From CAZPRQ01 sp964589415 (GTDB lineage Bacteria > Patescibacteriota > Doudnabacteria > UBA920), in NCBI GenBank assembly GCA_964589415.1, contig CAZPRQ010000025.1:1-19043 (forward strand): a DNA stretch of 19,043 nucleotides, read 5' to 3'. This document shows, in pieces, positions 6,323 through 13,968 of the stretch. Under the pieces are notes generated by a model. That model made no database searches and was not told where the DNA came from. It was given only the letters and a program-made list of their open reading frames with translations. The position numbers and the translations under genes are program-made. Position 1 is the first letter of the stretch, and the number at the start of each line of letters is the position of its first letter.

Positions 6323-7675
6323 TTAAGACTTTTCAAAAATTGCTATTTCTCTCGCTACAATTTGGTCTTTACGGTCGTAAATTACCGTATTTCTATTGGT
6401 AAGTTTTAAAAACTTAAGACGTTTTGTAATTGTTGGAGAAATAATATCCACTAAATTATATCCTAAATTGTTGGCAAAGTCAAGGCTCGGGAACATGGTA
6501 TATTGGTCGCGGTTTTTACGATACGCGGGTATGCACATTACAATTCGTTGGCCTTTCTCGATGATTTTTGAAAATTCTTTAAAACATTCCGAATATAAAT
6601 TGGTTAGTTCCTTAAAATTGGCTTCAATTTCGTGCGATTTTGGGAATTCTGAATATACAGGTCCAAGCGTGCCCTCGGTAACTATGGCCTGTATTTTTTG
6701 CCCAGCCATAAGCTTTGCCACATCCCTGGCGTCTGAAATTTCCAGATGATATTTTCCGGGAGGAATTTTATATCTGTTTCTAAACCATTCTAAATTTTGC
6801 TCCGAGCCGCGTATGGCAATTTTATTTATGTCACTGCCTAGCATCTTATAATCCAGCAGTAGACCTTCTTGCACTATGGTGCCAATGCCACAAAAAGGAT
6901 CAAATATGGAATCACCATTTTTTGCATTTGCTAAGTTCAACATAATTTGAGCCACTTTTGGTGGTATCATGCCTTGTTTTTCATCACGCGCCGGTCTTTG
7001 GTAATCACGCCGTCCATAGTCTTCAAAATCCTGAACGACAAGGGTTTTGGCGGTATACACAGTATCTTTTTTTACGAGCAAACAAATTTCCGCTCCCTTT
7101 TCCAAAAGTAAATTTTTTGTAACCACAACCGAAGCTAGGGAGAGAGAGTTGAATTCAGGGAGTACCAATCTTACGCTAGCGCCGAGTTCCGTTAAGGTTG
7201 TTTTTACCATCATGCCTACGCGTTTGGGTTCGCTGAATATATTTTGTACAGGCCCGTTTTCGTTTTTTTCAAGTCGGGGAGCGGGTTTTAGAACATCCAT
7301 GTCAAGAATATATATGCTCAGCCCGAACTGTTTTTTGCCCTTGTAATCCTTAAAAAAGTCTTTTTTAATTACACTGGGTTTAAAATAATGTTTTAAGGCA
7401 AAATTAACTGAATCTTGGTCTCGTTTTTTGACCGCATTTATTACTTTTAGTATTTTTACTACGCCGCCAAGGCGTTTTTGGAGACGGTCCACCAGGAGTG
7501 CTTTTTCGGTTTCAATAATAAGGATTTCCGGGGACGCCTCTAAAATTTTTACTGGGCCGCCGGTAAGCCCGGAGGCGGAATCCGGTTTTTCCAGGACTGC
7601 TATAAGTTCGGCTATTGAAAGGCTATATACGCGTCCTAGAACAAATGCATATCGGTAAACTTGGCTTGTTTCCAT
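6323..7675 (-). CDS. Trm11/TrmG10-like RNA methyltransferase
   Basis: Predicted SAM-dependent RNA methylase of the Trm11 (tRNA G10 N2-methyl) type. The first half resembles a ferredoxin-like/THUMP RNA-binding region. Then comes RRDYQRPARDEKQGMIPPK (222-240), the usual lead-in to the catalytic domain. Motif I is DPFCGIGT (259-266), and GSDINKIAI (280-288) is the ribose-binding strand. The catalytic motif IV, normally DPPYG or similar, reads TEGTLGP (333-339), so the standard Asp/Asn-Pro-Pro-Tyr is missing. This is either a subfamily variant or an altered specificity. I chose the ATG at 7675 (450 residues); an upstream TTG at 7702 adds nine unconserved residues. It is divergent from the gene at 7728. 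Confidence 0.8.
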   Translation of the reverse strand: METSQVYRYAFVLGRVYSLSIAELIAVLEKPDSASGLTGGPVKILEASPEILIIETEKALLVDRLQKRLGGVVKILKVINAVKKRDQDSVNFALKHYFKPSVIKKDFFKDYKGKKQFGLSIYILDMDVLKPAPRLEKNENGPVQNIFSEPKRVGMMVKTTLTELGASVRLVLPEFNSLSLASVVVTKNLLLEKGAEICLLVKKDTVYTAKTLVVQDFEDYGRRDYQRPARDEKQGMIPPKVAQIMLNLANAKNGDSIFDPFCGIGTIVQEGLLLDYKMLGSDINKIAIRGSEQNLEWFRNRYKIPPGKYHLEISDARDVAKLMAGQKIQAIVTEGTLGPVYSEFPKSHEIEANFKELTNLYSECFKEFSKIIEKGQRIVMCIPAYRKNRDQYTMFPSLDFANNLGYNLVDIISPTITKRLKFLKLTNRNTVIYDRKDQIVAREIAIFEKS

Positions 7676-7705
7676 AAATAAAGGATACACAAAATCACGC
7701 AAGCA

Positions 7706-7714
7706 TGCTATTAT
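7706..7714 (+). promoter_or_regulatory. Extended -10 promoter for the 7728 gene
   Basis: TGCTATTAT is an extended -10 (TGn plus TATTAT). The start would fall near 7721, seven bases before the ATG. A 7-bp direct repeat AAGCATG flanks it (7701-7707 and 7724-7730). Confidence 0.4.
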
Positions 7715-7727
7715 TTTTTATATAAGC

Positions 7728-8141
7728 ATGACTTACGAAAAATTAAAAAATATAATTCAGGAACATAATAAAGAGCTTATGCTCATTCTTGGTTTTATTG
7801 TGGTATTTTTTGTAGGGTTTGGTTCCGGACAGTATGATAAATACGCTTCCAGACAACAGGCTAAGCAACAAATTAATTATACCACAAATAAAACTCAGCA
7901 GCCAGCTAAGGCGGCAGGCGAGGTAAAAGGGGATGCAGTAACAACTGAGCCAGCAGCAAGCTCTACTACTTCTAAGACTCTTGCTCCCGCTGAGTGTAAA
8001 ATTAAGGGCAATATCTCCAGTTCAAAAAAAAAGATTTATCATATGCCCAAAGGAGCCTTTTATGACCGTACCAATCCTGAACAGTGTTTTAACACCGAAG
8101 CGGAAGCGCAGGCTGCCGGATTTGTTAAATCTTCCCGGTAA
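7728..8141 (+). CDS. Membrane-anchored protein with a C-terminal IKGN/IYH module
   Basis: 137 residues. A charged N-terminus is followed by one transmembrane helix at about 18-33 (LMLILGFIVVFFVGFG), so the rest is probably outside the cytoplasm. A low-complexity linker rich in Q, K, A, T and S spans about 40-87. The C-terminus, CKIKGNISSSKKKIYHMPKG then FYDRTNPEQCFNTEAEAQAAGF, matches a small module I know from the ends of thermonuclease-like and other bacterial proteins (IKGN...IYH...YD...EAxAAGF). Its function is unclear. Two cysteines (about 89 and 119) bracket it. It precedes the cysteine desulfurase in the same direction by 60 bp; any link is speculative. Confidence 0.75.
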   Translation: MTYEKLKNIIQEHNKELMLILGFIVVFFVGFGSGQYDKYASRQQAKQQINYTTNKTQQPAKAAGEVKGDAVTTEPAASSTTSKTLAPAECKIKGNISSSKKKIYHMPKGAFYDRTNPEQCFNTEAEAQAAGFVKSSR

Positions 8142-8201
8142 ATATAAAAGGCCAGTAATTTTTCTTAATTAATTTGGGCTTAAAAGCCATTTTGGATAAA
8201 T

Positions 8202-9482
8202 ATGCTTTCCAAGTTTAAAAAAATATCTAAGCGCGTTTATTTGGACCATGCGGCCGCTACGCCGCTGGATTTGAAAGTTTTTGAGCGCATGCTGCCATTT
8301 TTGCGCGGCGATTTTGGCAATGCGTCCGCCCTGTATTATGAAGGGAAGCGCGCGGCTGAAGCAGTGGCCGGAGCGCGAAAGCAAATCTCAAATATTTTAA
8401 ATGCCGATCCTTCGGAAATCATTTTCACCGCCGGGGGTACAGAAAGCGCTAACTTGGCTATTCTGGGCATGTTTGGCGGTTGGCAATTCGATGCCAAAAT
8501 AAAACCGCATATTATAACCACGAACATAGAACACCATGCCGTGCTGGAGCCTTGCAGGGAGCTTGAGAATAAAGGATGCAAGGTTACGTATTTGCCGGTA
8601 GATGGGCAGGGCAGGGTAGTGCTTAGTGAGTTTAAAAAAAGCATTCTACCCAACACCCGATTAGTGAGCATAATGTACGCGAATAATGAAGTTGGCACCA
8701 TTCAACCTATTTCAGAAATTTCTAAAATTATCCGTAGCCACAACCTCGCGCGGAGAAAGCGGGGAGAAGCTGAAATTGTTTTTCATATTGACGCATGCCA
8801 GGCCGCCGGTTTTTTGGATTTGGATGTTCAAAATTTGGGCGTGGATTTAATGACATTAAACGCAAGCAAAATTTACGGTCCTAAACAGGTGGGGTGCTTA
8901 TATGTTCGTAAGGGAGTGTTTTTAAAGCCTCTGATATACGGAGGCGGGCAGGAAAAAAATTTACGCAGCGGGACGGAGAATGTGGCGGGGATTGTGGGTA
9001 TGGCGGAGGCTTTACAAATAGTACAAAAATCAAGGATAAAAGAAGTGAGCCGCCTTTTGAAGTTAAGGGATTACTTAATAAGAGGACTTAAAAAAACAAT
9101 TCCTAATGTACTTTTTAATGGCAGCGATAATAGCTATATAAAAGCTAAAAATTCGTCTTTCAATAAATATTTTGATTACAGTAGTAATAATTATTTTTTG
9201 CCAAATAATATAAATCTGACAATACCGGGTTTAGAAGGGGAAATGCTTATGTTATATTTAGACGCATATGGAATTAGCGTTGCAACCGGCAGCGCCTGCG
9301 CGACTGAATCAAGCGAGCCCTCACACGTGCTTAAGGCGATAGGGCGGTCTGATGAAGAGTGTTTTTCAAGTATACGAATAACCATGGGTAAACATACTAA
9401 CAAACAGCAATTAAACTACGTACTTAAAGTCCTTACACAAGTCGTTAGAGAGCTTAGAAAAGTAAAAAATGATAATCGCTAA
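8202..9482 (+). CDS. Cysteine desulfurase (IscS/NifS family)
   Basis: PLP enzyme that takes sulfur from cysteine for thiolated tRNA or Fe-S clusters. The 426-residue protein shows YLDHAAATPLD (13-23), TAGGTESAN (76-84), His111-112 in IEHHAVLEP, ANNEVGTIQPI (160-170), Asp197/Gln200 in HIDACQAAG, PLP lysine K223 in NASKIYGPK and the persulfide Cys366 in ATGSACATESSEPSHVL. The usual SxHK before the lysine is NASK here. An Asn/Ser/Tyr/Lys-rich insert (about 308-332) sits before the NNINLTIPG strand. No scaffold (IscU/SufU) or mnmA is in the window, so the sulfur acceptor is unknown. No Shine-Dalgarno. It ends in a very strong terminator. Confidence 0.9.
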   Translation: MLSKFKKISKRVYLDHAAATPLDLKVFERMLPFLRGDFGNASALYYEGKRAAEAVAGARKQISNILNADPSEIIFTAGGTESANLAILGMFGGWQFDAKIKPHIITTNIEHHAVLEPCRELENKGCKVTYLPVDGQGRVVLSEFKKSILPNTRLVSIMYANNEVGTIQPISEISKIIRSHNLARRKRGEAEIVFHIDACQAAGFLDLDVQNLGVDLMTLNASKIYGPKQVGCLYVRKGVFLKPLIYGGGQEKNLRSGTENVAGIVGMAEALQIVQKSRIKEVSRLLKLRDYLIRGLKKTIPNVLFNGSDNSYIKAKNSSFNKYFDYSSNNYFLPNNINLTIPGLEGEMLMLYLDAYGISVATGSACATESSEPSHVLKAIGRSDEECFSSIRITMGKHTNKQQLNYVLKVLTQVVRELRKVKNDNR

Positions 9483-9493
9483 ATGGTAAGTGG

Positions 9494-9535
9494 GATATAT
9501 TAAAAACCCCAGGGAAGCGGGGTTTTTAATATATC
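9494..9535 (+). terminator. Long-stem terminator after the cysteine desulfurase gene
   Basis: A perfect 17-bp stem, GATATATTAAAAACCCC and its complement, with an 8-nt loop. The AAAAA/TTTTT flanks around CCCC/GGGG form a terminator that can work in either direction. Confidence 0.85.
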
Positions 9536-9538
9536 TAT

Positions 9539-9568
9539 TGCGTCGCACAATGTATCTTATGCGACGCA
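9539..9568. repeat. 9-bp inverted repeat TGCGTCGCA / TGCGACGCA
   Basis: Perfect 9-bp arms (9539-9547 and 9560-9568) are separated by 12 bases. It is GC-rich against an AT-rich background and has no T tract, so it is not a simple terminator. It lies four bases after the long-stem terminator. It could be an RNA hairpin or a protein site. Confidence 0.5.
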
Positions 9569-9767
9569 TGGGGTATATTTAAGCCTTTGTATTTATTACC
9601 AGTTCATTCTTTCTTTATATGTGTTGCGTACAATAATATAGAATATAATTTTTAATTTATTGTTTATATTTATTTTGTGTAATGCGAATGTATAATGCTT
9701 GAAATGGGATTTTATTCTCTATACTTCTTTTATTATAAATCTAATCTATTATATACGATCGTTTAAA

Positions 9768-9806
9768 ATAAAGATTAATCCCCTCTTAGGTGGGATTAAT
9801 CTTTAT
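9768..9806 (-). terminator. Terminator of the M23 / pilin-M15 operon
   Basis: ATAAAGATTAATCCC (9768-9782) and its exact complement (9792-9806) form a 15-bp stem with a 9-nt loop. Read on the minus strand it is followed by TTTTAAA. It lies 45 bp after the stop codon of the 9852-10964 gene. Confidence 0.7.
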
Positions 9807-9851
9807 GATAGGATAGTTATTTATGTATTTTGATTTGCAATTATTTATAAA

Positions 9852-10964
9852 TTATTGATGCCTAACTTTAATGTGAAAATGCCCCCCAGTAGTTGTTTTA
9901 TATTGGTTTGCGGCTATTCCACACTTAAAAGGATTCATAGAGGAAGGATATTCATTTAATATTTGAATATTCCAAGTCAGTTGAGATTGAGCATCTCCAA
10001 GACTCCAAACATTACTACTAGCTTCTTTTAAAGCAGTGCAAAGATTTTCAATTTCAAGTTTGGAATTATTTGACGCTACAATATCGACGCATGTGCCATT
10101 GAAGTGGCAAGCATCAGCATGGTTCACTGTAGGAGGATAGGCTTCGGTGACCGTAAAATTTGGATATAAATTTTTAACTTGTTGCAGATAGGTAATAACA
10201 TCCCGATTGAGCCAGGTATTTTTTCCAGGTTTTTGCGTTGAATTATACTTAAAATATTTACTGTAGTCATCGCAGCTTTGGCAACCGGCAATTCCAGAGG
10301 AAGCAATTATGGCAGTATTGCCGCCGCCGTTACCTTCGTCAGGTATTTGGCCAGTTTTTTGCAGAGCCTCAACTTGTTCCCTAATTTGTTCAGGAGTATT
10401 TGTTGCACGCAATAGGGCTACGCTCGGCGGTTGGATATTTTTAAATTCGATTAGTTCCGGGTTAATAGCCCTAAGGAATATATAGCCCATAAACAGAATA
10501 ACAAATGAAGTTATGGTTGTAACTAAAATTTCCTTGGCTTTCGTTATGGATTCATTGTTGCCTTCCGAAGACATATATAAATAGCCGGCAATGACAATAA
10601 ACAATACCCCAATGGCCGCCGCCAAGACTATGGCAAATCGGTAAATACGGTTTATGCAGTTGTAAAGGTCATATTTCGCGGTATTGCGGTTGCCCGCTTC
10701 GTAGCTAAGTTGCTCACTAGTTTTTCCGCTAGTGGCCCCTGTGCCTGAGCCAGTGCCCTTACCGGCATCTGTTATAGATGGTGTCGCGCCTTGGTTATTA
10801 TTTGTCGGAGCGCACAGAAATTCCTCAATTTGTGACTGGACTCCAGTATATTGTGTGACCCCCTTTGTGGGATCATCACCGGAAATAGCATGGGCAATGT
10901 TGGCATGGGCAAATAAAATTTGCATGCCCAACAATAAAATAAAATATTTTTTAGCTTTGCTCAT
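9852..10964 (-). CDS. Secreted pilin-like (VirB2/T4SS) protein fused to an M15-like peptidase domain
   Basis: 370 residues. A signal peptide (1-26, ending AHA) is followed by a Gly/Thr/Ser-rich linker. Two transmembrane helices (about 109-131 and 147-166) in the arrangement NCINRIYRF..., GYLYMSSEGNNESITKAKEIL... match the VirB2/T4SS-pilin-like family common in CPR genomes. After a second linker comes a C-terminal domain with His287-x2-Gly290-x-Cys292-x-Asp294 (HFNGTCVD), close to the M15 zinc motif SxHxxGxAxD, and a terminal HFH (362-364). This suggests a D,D- or L,D-type murein peptidase, or a binding domain derived from one. It is 20 bp downstream of the M23 hydrolase, so they are probably one operon for envelope remodelling. 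The fusion is unusual; zinc binding is inferred. Confidence 0.72.
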   Translation of the reverse strand: MSKAKKYFILLLGMQILFAHANIAHAISGDDPTKGVTQYTGVQSQIEEFLCAPTNNNQGATPSITDAGKGTGSGTGATSGKTSEQLSYEAGNRNTAKYDLYNCINRIYRFAIVLAAAIGVLFIVIAGYLYMSSEGNNESITKAKEILVTTITSFVILFMGYIFLRAINPELIEFKNIQPPSVALLRATNTPEQIREQVEALQKTGQIPDEGNGGGNTAIIASSGIAGCQSCDDYSKYFKYNSTQKPGKNTWLNRDVITYLQQVKNLYPNFTVTEAYPPTVNHADACHFNGTCVDIVASNNSKLEIENLCTALKEASSNVWSLGDAQSQLTWNIQILNEYPSSMNPFKCGIAANQYKTTTGGHFHIKVRHQ

Positions 10965-10984
10965 TTTGGTTTCTAAAATTGTTT

Positions 10985-12274
10985 TTAAAGGAAGTCCATG
11001 GGGTTATATGTATAACCGTAAGGTACTTTATAAGAACCATATATTTTACTGTATGTGCCCGTGTTTACCCCAAACCCTTCGGCATCATAGACGCCAAAGT
11101 GTATGTGGTAGCCGCGCTCAGGTCCATAAAGTTTTTTTGTCGTGTTACCAGTATTGCCTTCGTAGCCAATTACGTCGCCCTGGCTTACCTTTTGGCCGGG
11201 ACTTACTTTTATACTGCGCATATGGGCGCTTAAAGTAATAATATTTACAGTTCCTTCCTTTAAACTGTGTTTAATGGCAACCCAATTTCCGTAAGCTGTG
11301 TCCGAATGGTCAGTATATAACACAGTGCCGTCGGCCGCGGCGTATATTGGCTCGCCGGCCGGGGCTGCTATGTCTATACCATTGTGGAAAGTATAGCCGA
11401 GGGAGGTGAAGCCCGTGTTTCCATATTTTTGCGTAAGCACTCCGTCCATAGGATAAGCCAGTACGCCTTTTGCCTTTGGCGTGCTTTTATTGCCAAGTTT
11501 TTTTCGAATTTCAGCGTCCAAACCGTCAATTTCTTTTTGGATATCGGCCTCTTCTTTTTTACTTTGGCCTAATAGTTTTTGAAAATTTCCTTCAATTCCG
11601 CGCGTTTGGTTAAGAAGTTTTTGTTTTTGTCCGCGCTGTTCTTCTATTTCTTGCTGGCTTATTTCCAATTGTTTTTTTAATTCCTCAAGACTTTTTAATT
11701 GAATCTCCAAGTCTTTTTGTTGCGCTTCCATTCTTGCCTTTAACTCCTTAATTTTTTGAAGGATTTGATAAACCTTGCCTTGGAAACTTTGGGTATATTG
11801 TATTTGGTCTAAAAATTCAGAAAGGCTGCCGCTGGATAGGCTGGTTTTTAGCACGTAGTTGTCATCATACTCGTTAAGTTGTACGATCAACTCTGCTAAA
11901 ATTTTCTTATTTTCGCCAATTTCTTTAATTTTTTTATCAATAAGTTTTTCCAGTTCAAAAATAAGAAGCTTTGTGTCATCTATTTGGGTTTGTTTTGCTT
12001 GTATTTGAAGCTCGGCCCTGGCAATTTCTTGGTCATAAATTGAAATTTCGTTTTTTAGAGTGTTGGCGGTGGACCTGGCCTTCTCTATTTGGTTGGTATA
12101 TTGCTTAATTTGAGAGTTTAAGCCTTCCAATTTTTGCTGCATTTGCTTTTTTTGCTCATTTAACTGGTCGGTTTCGCTATCCGCGTAAGCAAATGTGGCA
12201 AAATAGGCAGCAGAAATAAGCACAATACCGCAAAATATGCCAGCTTTGATTTTGGTTTCAATCGAACTTTTCAT
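10985..12274 (-). CDS. EnvC-like murein hydrolase: signal peptide, coiled coil, M23 peptidase
   Basis: 429 residues. A signal peptide or anchor (about 9-31, ending AYA) is followed by a long coiled coil (about 33-250) rich in Q, K, E and L. A C-terminal LytM/M23 domain then carries zinc ligands His297 and Asp301 (HNGIDIA), His351 (SAHM) and His390/His392 (HIHFG). All M23 residues are present, so unlike E. coli EnvC, whose LytM domain is degenerate, this protein should cut peptidoglycan itself, like PcsB-type or CwlO-type partners of FtsEX. The coiled coil is the part that contacts FtsX in known systems. It is first in an operon with the pilin/M15 fusion. The ATG lies 7 bp after a -10 box, so the message looks leaderless. 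Confidence 0.88.
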   Translation of the reverse strand: MKSSIETKIKAGIFCGIVLISAAYFATFAYADSETDQLNEQKKQMQQKLEGLNSQIKQYTNQIEKARSTANTLKNEISIYDQEIARAELQIQAKQTQIDDTKLLIFELEKLIDKKIKEIGENKKILAELIVQLNEYDDNYVLKTSLSSGSLSEFLDQIQYTQSFQGKVYQILQKIKELKARMEAQQKDLEIQLKSLEELKKQLEISQQEIEEQRGQKQKLLNQTRGIEGNFQKLLGQSKKEEADIQKEIDGLDAEIRKKLGNKSTPKAKGVLAYPMDGVLTQKYGNTGFTSLGYTFHNGIDIAAPAGEPIYAAADGTVLYTDHSDTAYGNWVAIKHSLKEGTVNIITLSAHMRSIKVSPGQKVSQGDVIGYEGNTGNTTKKLYGPERGYHIHFGVYDAEGFGVNTGTYSKIYGSYKVPYGYTYNPMDFL

Positions 12275-12281
12275 ATCTTAT

Positions 12282-12290
12282 ATTATATCA
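12282..12290 (-). promoter_or_regulatory. Extended -10 promoter of the M23 operon
   Basis: On the minus strand TGATATAAT is a perfect extended -10. A TTGATT -35-like box lies 19 bp further upstream. The predicted start (about 12275) is next to the ATG at 12274, which implies a leaderless or almost leaderless mRNA. Confidence 0.6.
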
Positions 12291-12367
12291 TAAATACTCA
12301 CGTTTTAATCAATTGTTAAGAGTGTTTGTAAAGGGCCTTAATACCAATGGAGACATGAGCAAATAAA

Positions 12368-12389
12368 ACCCCGAGTTTTTACTCGGGGT
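12368..12389 (-). terminator. gltX terminator
   Basis: ACCCCGAGT, loop of four, ACTCGGGGT: a perfect 9-bp stem. On the minus strand it is followed by TTTATTTG. It lies 8 bp past the gltX stop. Confidence 0.88.
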
Positions 12390-12396
12390 AATTTTC

Positions 12397-13896
12397 TTAT
12401 AATTTTGAAATGGCCAAATTTAAACGTTCAATTATTTCTTGTTTGCCAGGTCCAAGGGCGATTATGGAAACAATATCTACCGGCGGAGGGCTTTTTTCCA
12501 TGCCGGTAAGGGCAGCTCGCAGCGGCCATAAGACACTGCCTTTGTCCGAGCCAATAGCTGTAATGTGAGTTTCCAACTTTAATTGGAGATTAGTTGAATT
12601 TTGCAATTCTTCATCGGACAGGTTTATAAATAGTTGTTTTAATTCCTCAAGTCTGGCTTTGGCGTTTTCGGCTGTGGATTTTTTCCAAACTAAAAGACTG
12701 CCGTCATATTCGGGAGGGTTAAAGAAATATTTTGTACTCTCCCCTATCTCGGAAAGTTTTTTTAGCCGTTCCTGTTCAAGCTTTGCAATGGCAACCAGAA
12801 ATTTTATATTATATTTAGTTAAATCCACTCCGGCCTTTTGCCAAAAGGGTTTTAATTTTTCCGCCAATTCCTCGGGTGAAAGCTGTTTAATGTACTGCGA
12901 ATTAAACCAGTCCAGCTTGTTGTCGTCAAATACGGCTCCGGCTTTGTTGACTTTGGCCAGGTCAAACTGGGCAATAAGATCCTCGAGGCTAAAAATTTCC
13001 TGGTCGGTTTTGGGGTTCCAGCCTAAAAATGCCACAAAGTTTAAAAGCGCTTCTTTAAGATAGCCGTGCCTTAAAAAATCTTCCACTGCCACATCGCCTT
13101 GGCGTTTGGATAATTTGGATTTGTCCGGGTTGAGTATTAAGGGCAGGTGTGCAAATTGTGTCGGTTCCCAGCCTAAGGCTTTATATATTAGCAAGTGTTT
13201 TGGCGTGGAGGGCAGCCATTCCTCGCCTCTTATGACGTGCGTAATCTCCATTTCGTGATCATCCACAACAACGGCAAGGTGATATGTGGGAAAACCGTCT
13301 GACTTAATAATGACCTGGTCGTCTAAAATTTTGTTGTCATAGGTAATATCGCCATAAATTAAATCATGGATAACGGTTTTGCCTTCTTCGGGAATGGCAA
13401 AGCGAATTACGGAATTTTTCCCCGCCGTCTTGAATTCATCTAATTTTGCCTGTATCTCAGCATCTTTTAAATTTCTGCAAAGCCTGTCATACATGGGCGG
13501 TTTTTTAAGCGCCACCTGTTCTTTTTTCAGTTCTTCGAGTCTTTCCTGCGAGCAAAAACAATGGTAAGCCTTTTTTTCATCAACCAGCTGCTTCGCGTAT
13601 GCTTGATATTTGTCTAAACGCCGAGATTGCAGGTATGGTCCGTGTTCTCCTTTTTCCCCGATTGTACCGTCTTCTTTAACAAAAAAACCCTCGTCAAATT
13701 CCACGCCGACTTCCTTCATGACCTTTAATAAATTTTCAAGCGCGCCTTCAACCTTCCGATTCTGGTCGGTGTCTTCAATTCGTAAGATATTCGCGCCTTT
13801 TTGCGACCGTGCGAACAAAAACGAAAACAGCGCAGTCCTTAAACTGCCTATGTGCACAAAGCCTGTGGGTGATGGAGCAAAACGTGTTCTAATCAT
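12397..13896 (-). CDS. gltX: Glutamyl-tRNA synthetase
   Basis: Class I synthetase that charges tRNA-Glu, possibly also tRNA-Gln if the indirect route is used; nothing here decides that. From the ATG at 13896 it has 499 residues. MIRTRFAPSPTGFVHIGS carries the HIGH motif as HIGS (15-18), IEDTDQNR follows (40-47), and KMSKS appears as KLSKR (261-265) in DKSKLSKRQGD. The helical anticodon-binding domain fills the C-terminal third. A TTG at 13911 would add five residues before the conserved start and is less likely. It has its own promoter and terminator. Confidence 0.96.
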   Translation of the reverse strand: MIRTRFAPSPTGFVHIGSLRTALFSFLFARSQKGANILRIEDTDQNRKVEGALENLLKVMKEVGVEFDEGFFVKEDGTIGEKGEHGPYLQSRRLDKYQAYAKQLVDEKKAYHCFCSQERLEELKKEQVALKKPPMYDRLCRNLKDAEIQAKLDEFKTAGKNSVIRFAIPEEGKTVIHDLIYGDITYDNKILDDQVIIKSDGFPTYHLAVVVDDHEMEITHVIRGEEWLPSTPKHLLIYKALGWEPTQFAHLPLILNPDKSKLSKRQGDVAVEDFLRHGYLKEALLNFVAFLGWNPKTDQEIFSLEDLIAQFDLAKVNKAGAVFDDNKLDWFNSQYIKQLSPEELAEKLKPFWQKAGVDLTKYNIKFLVAIAKLEQERLKKLSEIGESTKYFFNPPEYDGSLLVWKKSTAENAKARLEELKQLFINLSDEELQNSTNLQLKLETHITAIGSDKGSVLWPLRAALTGMEKSPPPVDIVSIIALGPGKQEIIERLNLAISKL

Positions 13897-13909
13897 TTTT
13901 TGATTGAGC

Positions 13910-13945
13910 AAAATTAAATAAAATTAAGTAAAATTGAACAAAATA
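13910..13945 (-). promoter_or_regulatory. gltX promoter within 10-bp-phased A-tracts
   Basis: On the minus strand TTGTTC (13941-13936), 17 bp, TTTAAT (13918-13913) predicts a start near 13906, about 10 nt before the ATG. The same stretch reads AAAATTAAAT, AAAATTAAGT, AAAATTGAAC, AAAATAGC: AAAA tracts exactly 10 bp apart (13910, 13920, 13930, 13940). Such phasing is expected to bend DNA. Confidence 0.5.
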
Positions 13946-13968
13946 GCTTTAGTTGGATTTTTGCTTGT

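Larger units (their letters stand above)
9536..9851. other. Non-coding gap with two further hairpins
   Basis: This 316-bp AT-rich gap separates converging genes. It holds a 9-bp inverted repeat (9539-9568) and a 15-bp-stem terminator (9768-9806). The middle (about 9570-9765) has TATAAT-like words (for example in GAATGTATAATGC) and a short palindrome ACGATCGT, but no -35/-10 pair or convincing reading frame. The longest ATG frame there is about 20 codons. Confidence 0.6.

Noticed and set aside
8177..8188. GGCTTAAAAGCC before the cysteine desulfurase as a terminator
   Set aside because: The stem is only about four base pairs with a tiny loop, too weak to call.
9705..9767. 20-codon ATG frame in the convergent gap
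   Set aside because: Very short, Tyr/Phe-rich as expected from AT-rich DNA, with no ribosome binding site or promoter.
13897..13911. TTG start for gltX adding five residues
   Set aside because: MIRTRFAPSPTG is the family N-terminus, and the TTG overlaps the predicted promoter/start region.
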